Below are positions 22,623 to 34,809 of a stretch of DNA of 64,000 bases, piece after piece. Made by a program: the position numbers and the translations under genes. Within the stretch, counting starts at the first letter, position 1. The number at the start of each line of letters is the position of its first letter. Under the pieces are notes generated by a model that made no database searches, was not told the origin of the DNA, and saw only the letters and a list, made by a program, of their open reading frames with translations. Source of the DNA: Lactuca virosa (taxonomy: Eukaryota; Streptophyta; Magnoliopsida; Asterales; Asteraceae); contig CAKMRJ010005634.1 in assembly GCA_928212115.1 (NCBI GenBank), forward strand, positions 253,602,527 to 253,666,526, written 5' to 3'.

Positions 22623-22971
22623 TGTAAGGGTTAGAGTTTGTAGTGAGGTGTCAAAGCATATTTAGGCCTAGGTAGTGTCGATGTCAAAGTCTATACTTCG
22701 AATGTATGTATTATGTAAGGCATCTTAAAGGTCGAAGCTCACACGTTTAGTCCTTATGTATTTTTTTTTGTAACGCGTCTGTTTCACCCTATAAATAGGG
22801 TAAGTATAGGAGTCGAGAGGACTTTTGAGAGCTTAAGCGCTTGTACTCTTTTGTGTTCCTGTACTCTTTTCAGGCGTAATCAAAGTTCCAAACAGATTAT
22901 ATTTACATATTTGATCTTAACGCATTTAGTTCTTGATTTTTGTTCTTAACACTCGATTCAAACACACTACA
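22623..22971 (+). repeat. E9 5' LTR (start uncertain)
   Basis: The end, CACACTACA, is fixed by the primer site two bases later. The start at TGTAAGGGTTAGAG is my best TG in a suitable place, giving 349 bp. TATAAATA at 22790-22797 is a clear TATA box. Confidence 0.6.
22790..22797 (+). promoter_or_regulatory. E9 LTR TATA box
   Basis: TATAAATA inside CCTATAAATAGGG, about 180 bp before the LTR end, the usual place for U3/R promoter boxes in short copia LTRs. Confidence 0.7.
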
Positions 22972-22973
22972 TT

Positions 22974-22985
22974 TGGTTTCAGAGC
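22974..22985 (+). other. E9 primer binding site
   Basis: TGGTTTCAGAGC differs from the initiator Met tRNA complement TGGTATCAGAGC at one base, two bases after the LTR end. Confidence 0.85.
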
Positions 22986-23218
22986 AGGAATCATTCAGTC
23001 GTTTTATGGTTTTCTCGTCTTTTTCAAAAGTTTTGAATAGCTATTTCTGATTCAAAAGATTTCCGCACTTTTGATTAAGAAAACCTGATCTAATCAACTG
23101 ATTTGTTTCGATTCTGCATTTAGTTTGACAAATCGAGTGTTCTTTGATCTTTTTTCTGAAAGAATCATCTGTTAGATTTCATTTTCTAAGTCTTTTCGTC
23201 ATTTCAGTCTGTACAACA

Positions 23219-24623
23219 ATGGCAAATTTTAACATGATCACAATGTCCAGTTTCTCTCATCTTCTTGGATCTTCTACTAAAATTGCATTGTTAATCCCAT
23301 AATACTACAAGCAATGGGCAGATCGCATGGAAGACTACCTCAACGGGATTGATGAGGATCTATGGCGATGTGTCACGAGTGGTAATTACCGTCTAGGAAG
23401 GCTAGAACAAATTGGAACAACAGGTTCTTCTGCTGATGTTGGTTTGCAAGCTGATAAATAAAAAGCTAATGACAAAACGTGTTTGCGTGAACTTCGCGAT
23501 GCTCTTCCACCGATGGTTTACACTTTTGTTCGGCGATGCAAATCAGCAAAAAAAGATATGGGATACTTTGAAAGAAAAGTATTAGGGAAGCGAGAATACG
23601 TAGAAGAGCTCAGTGAAGAAGTGACTAATTGAACTTGGTGAATTCAAGCAAAAGGATGGTGAAACCATAGAACTCTATTACGATCGCTTGCATGAATTGA
23701 TATTTAAGTGTAATCGTTATGGAGTTACATGCTCAACTCTAGAATACAATCTTACATTCTTGATGGGACTTCGAAAGGAATGGAGAAACATCAGCTTATT
23801 GATCAAAACACAACAAAGATTTGATGGCTACTCATTGGGAGACCTTTACTATGTATTTAAAGCTAGTGAGAGTGAAATAAATGAGATAGCTGAAGAGGGG
23901 AAGAAGAATCTGGGAGGTCCTATTGCCTTGATGTTGAAGGTGTCTATAAAAGAATTTGAGATCGAAGTTGCTAAGGACGTTGATTATGAGGATGAAGGTT
24001 TTCTTGTGAATTCGGAGGATGAGGCAGTGATGTATTATTCCAACTACAAAGTGAAGAAGTTCTTGAATATGCCTTTAAATCCTAAGTACAAGAATAACAA
24101 TGAATTTAAGGGAAATTCATCATATGGGAAAGGAACGAGAGTAGAGTTAAAGGAAGAGAAGAAAAAGAACAAGGGTATTGTTGAGAAGGTAGAGAAGAAG
24201 TTGAAGGGAGATTCGGGGTTCGACTGTAATTACTACAATGGTGTGAACCATCTAGCCGTTGATTGCATGCTGAGAAAGAGAGAGGAGAAGAAGGAAAGAG
24301 TTAAGGATAAATCATATTATGTCAAGAGGTTGGAAGAAGTGAGAGCGAAGATGAAAGGATTGTCACTCGTCGCAAAGGGAAGTGTTGATGGGGATGGAAC
24401 CTATCAGATTTGGTCATCTGGTTCCAATGATGAGGAGATGAGGAACCCTACACATGGCGTAATGTTTGCAAGGTTCGAAGAAGGCAGTTCGGAAGAGGAG
24501 AATGTGGCTGGGAAATGCTTCGTGTCGACAGGAGTAGAGAAATCTCCTATGACATCGAAGGCACGTTCTCTTCTTGAATCTTTTGACATTCCTTCAAGTT
24601 CTTATCTTTACTGTTTTATCTGA
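23219..24623 (+). pseudogene. gag: E9 copia gag
   Basis: ATG at 23219 opens MANFNMITMSSFSH. The first 470 bases run through stops and frameshifts. From 23688 a 311-codon frame is open, with LTFLMGLRKEWR, a typical copia capsid block, and a nucleocapsid region with a damaged zinc knuckle. There the first Cys is at 24225-24227, but the second is Tyr (TAC at 24234-24236, a G-to-A change from TGC), followed by NHLAVDC. Lysine-rich and coiled-coil-like stretches follow. Confidence 0.85.
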
Positions 24624-26763
24624 CTTTGATGATACTCTTTCTTATGTTAATGACGTGCTTATTTTTGTTAGTAGCGAAGCTAAGAAATCAAAAACTTTGT
24701 TGCTAGATACTCAGAAACATTTGGAGTCTAAGAGAAGTCGAATAAATAGTCTAGAGCTATAACTAAATAATATTACTTTAGATAGGGATCATGTTAGGGC
24801 AAACAATGTTATGTTGATGAAACAAAGAAATACTTACTATAACTGTGCGAAACGATTGTATGCAAAACTAACCCATCTTCATCACTCCTATGAAATTAGA
24901 AAAGAATAACATAGGAAGTTATTGCCTTTCTTGGTTTATGAAAGAGAAAAAATAGATACAACTTCCTATGATTGTGAGAAGAAAATCTCGGAATTCGACA
25001 AACTCCCTAATGATTCTTATGCTTATGGGATTATTAGAATTGATGAATGTTTGGATGCTAATGATTTAGTGAATATTGTGAATGAGACTCTTTCTAAAAC
25101 TGAACAAATAAATTTTTTGAAAAAGACTGAGAATTCGACATTTGACTCTCAACACAATTTTGCTGATATCGAAGATGATTCTGACAATATCGGTGAAATT
25201 GAGGAAGATAAAACTATTGACTATTCTTAGGTGTCTGCCATTAATGTCATTTTGATGACCAAGGGTAAAGAAAAATGTAACGATTCATTGGAAAAGGTTA
25301 ACACTGATCAACCCTCTACATTGAAAGTTCATGATTATGATTATGTGGATGTCAAAGACTATGATAGTGATAGTGATGAGGACGAAACAACTATTCCCAG
25401 AGTTGTGGTCAAACAGGTTTATGAGGAAATAGAGAAGTTCGAAAAAGTGATGAAAGAAAAAAGGTCCTCATTATCTTGAATCCAACTCAGTCGTATATCC
25501 GTCTGTCAAATACACCGATGAAGTTGTGTTTCCCAATCATGTGTTTGTCACTACAGGAAATGGAGACAAAGTAAATCCTGAAATCAACAAAATTGTTGAG
25601 GAAGACAACAAAGTAGCAACAAAAGAAGGGTTTTTCTCTAACCAAAGCACAATCGAAAATACCCTAAACAAGAACTCAAAGACTTTTCAAAGACAAAAAC
25701 TAAAAAGAGTTTGGGAAGTAAAATCTGAAAAATTAAAAGTTGATGATCAAATAAATGATCCAAAGTATATTGGAAAAATGTTAAGGTTTTATAGAAAAAA
25801 AGAGATTTTAAACAAAAATCGACTGAACAAGTTAAGACTTTTCCTCAAAATAAGACTTTTTCTCAAAATAAGACTTTTGATCAAAAGAAACCCACTAAAA
25901 AACAAAATGATTTTCCAAAAGGGCCAATCTAAAGTTCAAAAACCAGTTTGAACACCAATTGTTCAAAAACATATAAATGAAACTTTTGTACAAAACCAAC
26001 GTTCAAGGAATTTTGTACCAAATTCTCAAAGAGAAAGGTTTTCACAAAACAAATTTCAAAGAAATGTTGTTCAACGTAACCAGAAAATAAATTTCAATCA
26101 ATTTCAAGGTCAAAGAAATTATTCACAAGGACAAAAGGTTGTTAATTGAACATCAGTCGGTTATAACAAACATTTTCAAAATCGATTTCACAATTCTCCA
26201 AATCCATCTTTTTCAAAACAATCTTTTCTAAAGCAAAATTTTGAAAATTTGGAGGTAAATGGAAAGAGAAATGAACCGTTTAAGCCAACACAACCTCACT
26301 TTCCAAATCCGGACACAAAAAGCAGAAATTCAAAGCTTCATTTGTCAAAGGGAAAATGATGTGAAGAATATCAACCATTGGCTCGAAGGAAAAAGGAAGC
26401 CATACCAATCAAGAAACTTTTCTGAAGAGGAAATCAGGTATGCCTATGAAAGCTACTTGAACGAGTCACAAAATAGGAGTTCATCATCAATAGAATCGAA
26501 CCCATCAGTGAAATGGTGGAAAGAAGTACCCACGACGAAGCTTGAATCACAATGAAAGGTTGATGGAAAAAGGAAAGTTGGTGGTGAACCTAAAGCATTA
26601 AATGATTACATTTGGATACCTAAATATGTAGAAGTTGACTTAATCGATAGTATGAAATCGAAGGTTCGAAGTTGGGTGTTAGGATCTTCCTTTCACAACG
26701 CATTTCACTCTAATATACAAGGACCCGAAAATCCTTGGGGAACTAAATTCTTTTAAATGATCG
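24624..26763 (+). pseudogene. E9 gag-pol linker, charged and coiled-coil-like
   Basis: Pieces in changing frames: helical SSEAKKSKTLLLDTQKHLES (about 24672), an acidic segment 24922-25227 (ends DSDNIGEIEEDK), DYDSDSDEDE in 25231-25476, then a lysine- and asparagine-rich part 25526-25948 and a Q/R-rich part to 26555. The order (helical, acidic, basic, then protease) is that of the long region between capsid and protease in SIRE-type elements, also seen in E10. A 17-bp block CCTCAAAATAAGACTTT is directly repeated near 25845. Confidence 0.7.
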
Positions 26764-27600
26764 CAGGTACCGTGTGACGAGAAATATGATGAACACCGAC
26801 ATATCGATAGTGGTTGCTCTCATCACATGACAGGACGAAAGGAGAATCTGCGAGACTTTTAAAGTTTGGATAATGTTGGAGTTGTGAAGTTCGGAAATAA
26901 CCAAAAATTCAAGGTAGAAGGTTATGGGAAAGTAACGAATGGGAAGTTACGGTGAATCTGGTAGCATACATCAAAGGTTTACAACACAACTTGATAAATG
27001 TTTCATAACTTGTTGCGGGCACTGGAAATAAAGTGATCTTCAATTAAGAAGGAAGTGTCATCTCGAATAAAGAAACAAAGGAAGTTCTACTCAAGTCGAA
27101 AAGGAAAGGTGACATGTTAACTCTCGACATGAAGCCAATAGTTGGTGTTCCCTCAGTCTCCTTACTCTCAAAGGCATCATCAGATCTAAGCTAGTTGTGG
27201 CATCGAAGAATCTCCCATCTGGACTTCAAAATTCTAAACAAATAGTTTATACATGATCTTGTACGTGGCCTTCCTGTTTTAAAATATGATAACGATTCGT
27301 TATGTGAAGCTTGTGAACAGGGAAAGCAACATCATCAAGGTCATCCCATTGTTATCGACTCAAAGATCATCGAATCGCTGGAACTTCTTTACATTGACCT
27401 TTGTGGACCTTCAACTATTGAGACACTCGACAAGACGAGGTACATAATGGTCATTGTTGATGATTTTTCAAGGTTTATATGGGTTTTCTTTCTTTGTCAG
27501 AAGTCCGAAACTGCCCAAGTGATGATAGATTTCATAAAGAGCATTGAATTGAGTCTGAGAAAGAAATTTAGAAGAATTATAACCTACAATGGCTCTTGTT
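26764..27600 (+). pseudogene. pol: E9 protease and integrase, truncated
   Basis: The protease-type site IDSGCSHHMTG starts at 26803 (Asp codon 26806-26808). Then come LWHRRISHLDFK near 27195 (GAG-pre-integrase, zinc-binding His pair) and CEACEQGKQH (Cys pair). The first catalytic Asp is in LLYIDLCGPS near 27385, followed by VDDFSRFIWVFF. The sequence stops at 27600 where RSDNG would follow (ITYNG is read). Stops at several codons show long inactivity. Confidence 0.87.
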
Positions 27601-28490
27601 AAAATATAAAATCTAATCACCACGAATAAACGTTCGGATACCAATTACCGTGTGACAAATATATAAATTAAAGAGATAAGATGCAGATATATAAAGATTA
27701 AGAATTGTAGAATAAATATAAACATGAAAGCTATAAATGACTGAAAGCTATAATAATATAAATAATTGTATTTAAATGATGTAAGGCTATAAATAATATA
27801 AATGACTGTATTTAAATGACGTAAAGCTATAATAAAATATATAACTATATAAATATGTAAATATATAAATATATAAATATTTATCAAGTAGGTTCATCAA
27901 TAAATTGACTGAACGAGTATAGAGCTGGACTGATGGAACGACTGGTCTATAACTGGACTGATGGAACGACTGGTCTATAGCTGGACGGATGGAATGGCTG
28001 GTTGATAATTGGACAGACATAATGACTGGTCTATAGCTGGACAGATGGAACGACTGGTCAATAAAGTAGGTTCACCAAATACAGGAATAAACAGGCTTAG
28101 GGCTGGACTGGATCTTAATAGACTTTGTTCCTATTTGTTCAAAGTTCAATCCAGTATTTGATAAATAACAAAAAGTTCATCCAAAGCTCAGTTTTATGTA
28201 AAACATGTTGTTTACATAATAGTACAAAATACACAGGTTTATGTATTTGTATTTAAGGTATTTATAGGTAAAGACATGTACACGGGTCGTGTAAAGGAAA
28301 TTGGTAAGTGACACGGTTCGTGTAGGAGGGTTTAGTCCTGAAAAGTTGATGAAAACGGGTACACGGGTCGTGTAGGATAAGGAACAAGTGACACGGGTCG
28401 TGTTGGTCGTGTTTCAAAGGTTTCGCAGGTCAAAATCGTCCATGCAAATTCCTAGATGTAGGTAAGGTTCTAAGTAATTTGTGGTGAAAA
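27601..28490. repeat. AT-rich region, two tandem repeats and ACACGGGTCGTGT words
   Basis: 27640-27880 holds about three copies of a 50-60 bp AT-rich unit (AAATGACTGTATTTAAATGA). 27905-28070 holds five copies of a 36-38 bp unit (ACTGGTCTATAGCTGGAC with GGATGGAACG). 28279-28404 holds near-palindromes TACACGGGTCGTGTA at 28279 and 28360, and ACACGGGTCGTGT at 28391. It looks like LTR material of a further Ty3 family, but I see no termini. Confidence 0.7.
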
Positions 28491-28495
28491 TATCC

Positions 28496-29154
28496 TATAA
28501 GAACAATGATCTGATTGTGCAGGGACAAGGCTTGAAAACTCAAACCTTGAGTTAATGCTTAAGATCAATGTCTGCTTCTGATTAATAGTTCCAGTTAAGT
28601 CTGGCAAGACCAGTCAAGACTGAATATAAGAATCAACAAAGTACTTCAAGTATTAAATGTGAGACTATGAATATGATCAAGGCAAAGACAATATATGAAC
28701 ATAATGAATGTTTGAAAGAATGATTTGAGAGAAAGGTGCAAGTGAAGTAAATGTGAAAATATCTATCTTTGGTGGAACAATCTGTCTATTGATTTTGTCA
28801 TTGAATGCTCCTTTAAATCGGAGAACAAGTTACATCGTACTAACCAAAAACATACATAGGACTGGATAATAGAGTTACTCCTGAAACTCTGATTATCTAA
28901 GTTGACAAAAGAGATTAAGTCCTATGATACTTTACATCAAACTAAATGACAAAAGAAATTAATACAGATGGATAAACTGATTTAGACATACACCATCTCG
29001 GAACATCAACACTTGAACATATTCTTTATTCTAGACGCCAATTTTACTCCTGACCACAAGCTGACTCCGGACCGTGAGCTGAATTTGGAAAAAAGCTGAC
29101 TTCGAAACATACCAAACATAGTGATTGCTAGAGATTTACTTTTAGGTTCCAATA
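28496..29154 (-). repeat. E10 3' LTR
   Basis: In element orientation it starts TATTGGAACC (TGTTGGAACC in the other LTR) and ends CTTATA, both termini carrying one transition relative to TG...CA. A reversed CTTTAAATCGG near 28811 (TATTTAAAG in the other copy) may be the promoter box. The polypurine tract, reverse of ATCTCCCCCAAG, is at 29155-29166. Confidence 0.8.
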
Positions 29155-29272
29155 ATCTCCCCCAAGTGAACTTATCAATCTAACCAGTTTAGCTCAAATC
29201 TTCCTTGATGAACATGTATGCCCTGTACAACCATTCTCTAACTCCAATGTACCATTATAGATGACTTATGAA

Positions 29273-32200
29273 CTAAGTCTTCATGTGCTCTGGTGCTTCG
29301 GACTTGGATGCTCGACTTATGAGCTTCTGAAGTGTCGTGGTGGGAACCAAGTGTTTGTCTTGGACTCGGAACAAATCCTTCTGATTTGTTTTTCTTTGAT
29401 GATAGACAAAGACTAGCACTGGTTCATCGATGGAATCTTCTGCCAAAATTTCAGCTTCTGGCAGTTTGAAGTCGATTTTGGCCAAATATTTTTCTGTTCT
29501 GAACAGATGGGCCAGTTTGTAGTCACACCGATAGAATTCAGCAACGTAGTCCTTGAGGAAGCCTAAAGCAGCATGGTAAGCTCCCATACTAAGATCATCA
29601 GACTGAATGCTTCGTAAGTGAGCATCAATAGTCAAGATGTCATTCGTATTGATAGGAGGGAAGTCGACATCAATAATGGTTTTCTGAATTGGTTTGTTCC
29701 GGAAGATGTGGTACCGGAACAGCACGCAGTTGAGTTCAAACTTAGTCAGGATCTTTCTTTCGAATCTGGAAATTTTAGTGATCCTTTTCCGAGACCAGAC
29801 TTCTTTGAGAGGAAGTGCGTTCTTGGAATAAAAAAGTCTTCAGTCTTTCGCGTTCAGTCCGGATGATCATTTGAGGATCATATTTCGGATGAAGAAGAGC
29901 AAACTTGGTGTAGGACTTGCTGAAAGGAGAGAGAGGTAAGTCGATCTGGTCTGAATCTTGATTCGTAAGATCCTAGTACATAAAGGGCACTATGTCAACG
30001 TCCTTCAAGATACCATCCATGCAGAGAGGAGAGATCCATAGCATCGGATGAGGATTATCATCCTTGAAGGATTGGATCCGGATGCTATTTTCAAGGGCTT
30101 GATTGATCTCTCCTTGGGACCAGCCACTTCTTTCAGTCAAGTGAGGAGCAGTGTAGGAGTAGTCCGAAATGGGATTCTTGACTTTGTGTTTTGGTTTTTG
30201 GAGAGTGGAGAGGATGTGTTGCATGTTTTCATCAATGACAAATTCCGTAGGGGAGGAAGGCAGGGGCTCTTCCGGAATGTCATCTGGTTTCCGAAGTGGA
30301 GAACCTTCATCAACCGGAGCAATTTTTGGAGGAGGAATCGGAGGCAGCATTGAGGTAGTGGCTCGGAAGGCATCAATAGTTAATTTGCTTTGCACATTGG
30401 CCTCTTCTATAATTCTTTTTAGAACATCAGCCAGAGTGGATGGCCAAGTGACTGCTGACCAAATCCTCTTCTTTTCTTCTATTAGTACTTTAGTAGGATA
30501 CTTCCTTGGAGCTGGAAGTCCTACTACTCCATTTCTGACATACACATCCTCTTCATCACTATCATCATCATCATCATTGTTGTCATCATCATCATCACCA
30601 GGAGAACATGAAAGGATTTGTAGTGAGTCATCATATTCATCTCAGAGTCTGAACTCCGAGACAGGTTTCCATGGGTGAGATCTTGAACTGGGTCCTTCTC
30701 CCCCTCTTGCAACGGATGGCCAGACAACCGATGCAAGCATAGCTGACTCCTTTAGATCTGAAAATTTATCAAACACATTTTGAAAACTGGTGTTGAGCTG
30801 GAGAATAAGGGAATCATAAGCTTCAGCTGTTGGAGCTTGAGCTTTGAGATGGTCAAAGAGTTTGCTGAGGATCGAGAGAATTTCATCAAATTTGTTATTC
30901 GGAACATCCACGATGTTCAATGACGCCCGGAGGAGCTTGAGCAACACTTTTTGGATGATCAAGTTCATTTCATTCTTTTTACGGATCTCTTTCTCCAAAC
31001 ATTGGATTTTCTTTTCATGACGGACGTGGGTTTGCTTGATGAGCTCATTTGATGCAATGAGCATGTCATCATTAACTTTGAGCACGGTAGTGATTGTGTC
31101 AAGTTAGTGATCGACACTTTCATTGTATTTTTGATCCACTTCCTCTATCGTGTGCTTGAGCCTTAAAGAGATGAGTTGATCCAGCTCAGCTTCTCTTTCA
31201 GCAGTAGTGGGTCCGGAGTTGTTGGTTTCAGACAAGGAGTGAAGGATTACATCATGTTTGGAATCCAGTCTGGAAACTTTAACATCAAGTCTAGTATTGA
31301 GTCCTTCCACAAAAGCTTCTATAGCAGTGACTTTCTTCATCATGTCAGAAATAGAATCTTGGATTTCAAGAAGGGAAAATGAATCGATGTAGTATCCTGC
31401 TGAACATCTGTTGTCCGAAGTGGAAGTCCGGGACTTGTTCTTGTCAGCTTCTAGGTTGATTTGTTGTTCGGGGGAGCCATGATGAGTTGTATCAGCATTG
31501 ATGTTCTTGGGAGTTGACTCAGTTTCATCTTCAGGAGTGGCTTGGACGTGATCCTCTATAGGAATGTCTTTATTGACTAGTTCCGAAGAGGGCGATGAGA
31601 TTCTGAAGTCCAAATCCAGCCTTGATGAGGAAGGCTTTGAAGGAAAAGGAAATGATGAGAACAAGTTGGGAGCAGCGATCGAGGCACCTTCATCAGTGAA
31701 AATAACTTCGTCCGAATGTTCTTCATTAGGATCTGAGTGCATGGCATCATGAAGTTCATTCTTAGGAGTTTCTTCGGAAGTAAACTCCAGATCGGCGACT
31801 TCATCAGTAGGGACAACGAAGGCCAGGTTGCTTCGAATGACCCTATTCCGCATGGAGATGAGCGTTCCTCGACTTGGGATCTGGTGAGCTCTGGATGCCT
31901 TGTCTCAGCGCTGTCAACAAAATCTTCCCAAAGTGGATCGTTAACACCTGGTCGTCCTGTACCCTTACCCGGTATCAGACCAGTTGAGGCACCTGAGGTT
32001 GGAGGGATAGCTCTCCTGGGAATGCTTGGGGTCCGGAACATGGGTTTCAGACCGTGTGAGTGTAGAAGGAAGTGGGATATCAAATGTGACACGTGGGTTT
32101 GTTCTGCGGGGGGGGGGGGGGGGGGGGGGGGGGGTTCAAGGAACTTTGTTCAACACCGACATCACCTTGTTGGGAAGGTGAGGATGGATGATTAGGATAC

Positions 32201-33393
32201 TTCCAATGAGTGTGTGCGTGTGATATTGAAACTCCGAAGGGTACTTCGGAAGAGTGGGTAGGTGGGGTATGTGGATGGGTAGAGTCAGCCGAAATGTATT
32301 TGGCTCATTCCTATTGGGACGAAGAGCCGGCTTTGGTTCTATTTCTGGCTTTTGGCTTAGATGAGGAAGTTTTGTGCTTGGCGGATTTCTTTTTCTTCCC
32401 TACGGAAGGAATTGCCTTGCTCTCATCCGAGATGGGCTCAACAGAGACATGGCTAGATTGTGTGGGGCAAAACACAATCGAAGTCTCTTAGTGTTCTTTC
32501 AAATAAATGGAATCGGATGGAATTAGGGCTAGCATGTGTTCCGGTAAACGCCTAACATGTCCGAAGGACTTTTGGTCCGGAAGACGATAGGATTTAATAG
32601 TTTTGAAGGTGAGAAATACCTCTTCTGGAATAATGTTGACATGAATGGGCTCATACGTTCTCTGTACAGTTTTTGAATGGTAGGAGCCCAAAATCGAGGG
32701 CTTGAGATCTCATGTGGCTTGCGGTTGATGGCAAACTTCCGAAAGTCTTGCCATAACACTTCAGTGAGATCAACTGCATTTGTCTTTCCGGAAAAGATGC
32801 TATAAACCACGTACAGCCAATCCTCGCTCAGTGAGTCAGTTCCGCCATGTTTTCCCGATAGTCCTCTAACTATGAAGTGCATAGGAACAGTCTATAACCC
32901 TGATACATCAGACTTCTTGAACTTCTTCACTTTGTACTCTTCACTGTACCCGATGTGATTTGGAAACGACTAAAAATCTTCAGTCGTTGGTTCTCGAACT
33001 TTGAAGTTTTTCTGGGTTTTCTGAAACCCCAATCGCCTTCAAGAATGTCGATTTGTGAATGGGCACGATTCTATCTCTGGTAATTCTTATTACAAGAACG
33101 CCATTTTCAATCTTGATGCGATCAAATGTTGTGTGAAGTAGAGAAAGAGGGATTGGAGGGTCTGGAACCTTCTTGAGTGGTACAGAGATTGGATGATGAG
33201 AAATGAACTCAATCATCACTCTAATCGAATCGTCATAGTCGTTTGGATCCAGAGAGAAAGTTGAGTGGTGTCCCTGAGAAAAGGGTTCTGTAGACATGGA
33301 AGAGGATGAACCCTTGGATGATTTATTCTTCGTAATCATTTTAGGGATTTTAGGAGCAGTTTGAGTGTTTTTGGTGGGAGATTAAGACGCCAT
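29273..33393 (-). pseudogene. E10 env-like third ORF, decayed
   Basis: The reading starts at ATG 33393-33391, with an in-frame TAA three codons later, and passes in pieces through 33339-32980, 32882-32529, 31853-31104, 31085-30642 and 30545-29973 (the last four share a frame) and 29725-29273. Visible parts: a basic, serine-rich N-terminus; a folded-looking region (EDWLYVVYSIFSGK, DFRKFAINRKPHEI); a proline/lysine stretch containing a 27-base homopolymer; a long heptad-like helix (31420-30680); an Asp-rich run from GAT repeats (about 30545-30600); a proline-rich part. I see no convincing signal peptide or membrane segment. SIRE-group ORF3 products are called env-like from structure, not proven function. 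Confidence 0.72.
32108..32134 (+). repeat. G27 homopolymer inside the env-like ORF
   Basis: An unbroken run of 27 G on the + strand (C in the coding sense). It shifts the local frame freely and would be difficult to sequence, so its true length is uncertain. Confidence 0.95.
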
Positions 33394-34284
33394 TGTTGAA
33401 AAAGCTTGAATGCTTGAAGAACAATTGAGAGAAAAGGAAGAAGATGAGATTTTAGGGAGCGTAATGGGTAAAAGGGTTTTTGATGGGCTTTTATAGGTTC
33501 AGGAAAAGAGTGGGCCGGGTCAAAAGGTAATGATGGAATCTGAATATGGAAATGCATCGCATTAATTGTGTTGCCGTTTTTGGGGTGAGTTGACATGTGG
33601 TGACGAAAGGTTTCAATGGATTGGAGTGCAAAATAGAAACCGTCACACGGTGATGGGATATTTACTTTATGGAGACGTGCAAACATGGAGCGAATTTCGA
33701 GGGTGAACGGAAAGGTATCGTCAAAAAGTAACCGTTAGGAAAAAGTTTCACCTTAAAACCTTTTAGACTTCATCATGTCATTTGATATCGGAACCTTAGG
33801 GTTATGGAAAGTTTTGAAAACTATTTCTTAATGTGAGAAGTCCGGGATGATATTTTGTGATTTGTTCTGGAATGAAGCATATGAGCATAAAATGGTCCGG
33901 AGTGATTTGAAAATTCCGGAGTCGAGAGTACGGAGTGAAATGTTGACGAAGTTCCGAAGCAAAAATTTATGAGATTCAGAATGAGTTTTAAAATGTTCTG
34001 GAGAGAAATTAGTTCAATACCGTTCCAGACTTGAATTCCGGGATGATCTTATGAAGTAACTTCCGAGGTGAGTGTAGTACCAATCTGACTATATTGGTTG
34101 ATGAACATCATATGATAAGATGATTTGTACAACTTACAATTCCTAGTGGTGGTTAGAGAAAGAGACATGTAAAAAGACCCTATTTATTCGGAGATGCACT
34201 AGTTCCGAGATGAAAAAAAATTTGGATTCGGAACTAATTCTCTATCTGATGTTTCCATCAGAGAGTGCAAGCCTCTTGAAAGAA
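33394..34284 (-). other. spacer between E10 pol and env-like ORF
   Basis: About 890 bp with no conserved domain. A 116-codon frame at 33336-33686 overlaps the ORF3 start in another frame and is probably accidental. SIRE1 of soybean has ORF3 almost directly after pol, so a long spacer suggests a subgenomic or spliced message if ORF3 was ever made. Confidence 0.6.
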
Positions 34285-34809
34285 CTAAGGATCAGACATC
34301 ATCATATGCCTTTTGTTTAGAAAACCATTGAAATTGTTGTCTTCTAATGCCTTAGTAAAGACATCAACAATTTCATCGTCAGATGGAACAAAAATGAGTT
34401 CGATGTTACCATTTAAAACATGATCTTTAATGAAATGGTACCGTATGTTGATATGCTTCGTCATAGAGTGCTGAATTGGATTGTACGAAATAGCAATGGC
34501 ACTTTGAGAATCACAATAGATTGAAATTTTTTGAAACCGGTAACCATAATCCATGAGCTGAGATTTCATCCAGAGAACTTGAGATATGCAACTAGCAGCA
34601 GCAATGTATTCCTCTTCAGATGTTGAAAGTGCAATGCAGTTATGTTTCTTACATGACCAACTGACCAATCGACCAACTTAGAATTGACAGCCACCAGATG
34701 TGCTTTTTCTGTGCAATTGAAGAACGCCAGAGTTTGAATCAGAATATGCTTGGAAGAAACTCTCATTTGCTGGGTACCAGATTCTGAGATTCTTTGTACC
34801 TTTGAGGTA
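34285..34809 (-). pseudogene. pol: E10 RNase H
   Basis: Open part 34668-34285 with ALSTSEEEYIAAASC, IYCDSQSAIAISYNP, KHINIRYHFIKDHV and VFTKAL, the standard copia RNase H sequence blocks; the final catalytic Asp is in the VDVFTK region. The upstream part (34680-34809) is in another frame, so an indel separates it from RT. Confidence 0.9.

Larger units (their letters stand above)
22623..27600 (+). mobile_element. E9: SIRE-like copia, 5' half
   Basis: Order: LTR with TATA box, Met-tRNA primer site, gag, long acidic linker, protease signature, integrase. It ends abruptly at about 27600, just where the second catalytic Asp of integrase is expected, so RT, RNase H and the 3' LTR are missing. Gag and pol contain many stops. 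Confidence 0.8.

Noticed and set aside
30169..30678. 169-codon plus-strand ORF with serine-rich end
   Set aside because: Antisense to the env-like ORF; the serine run is the complement of GAT repeats.
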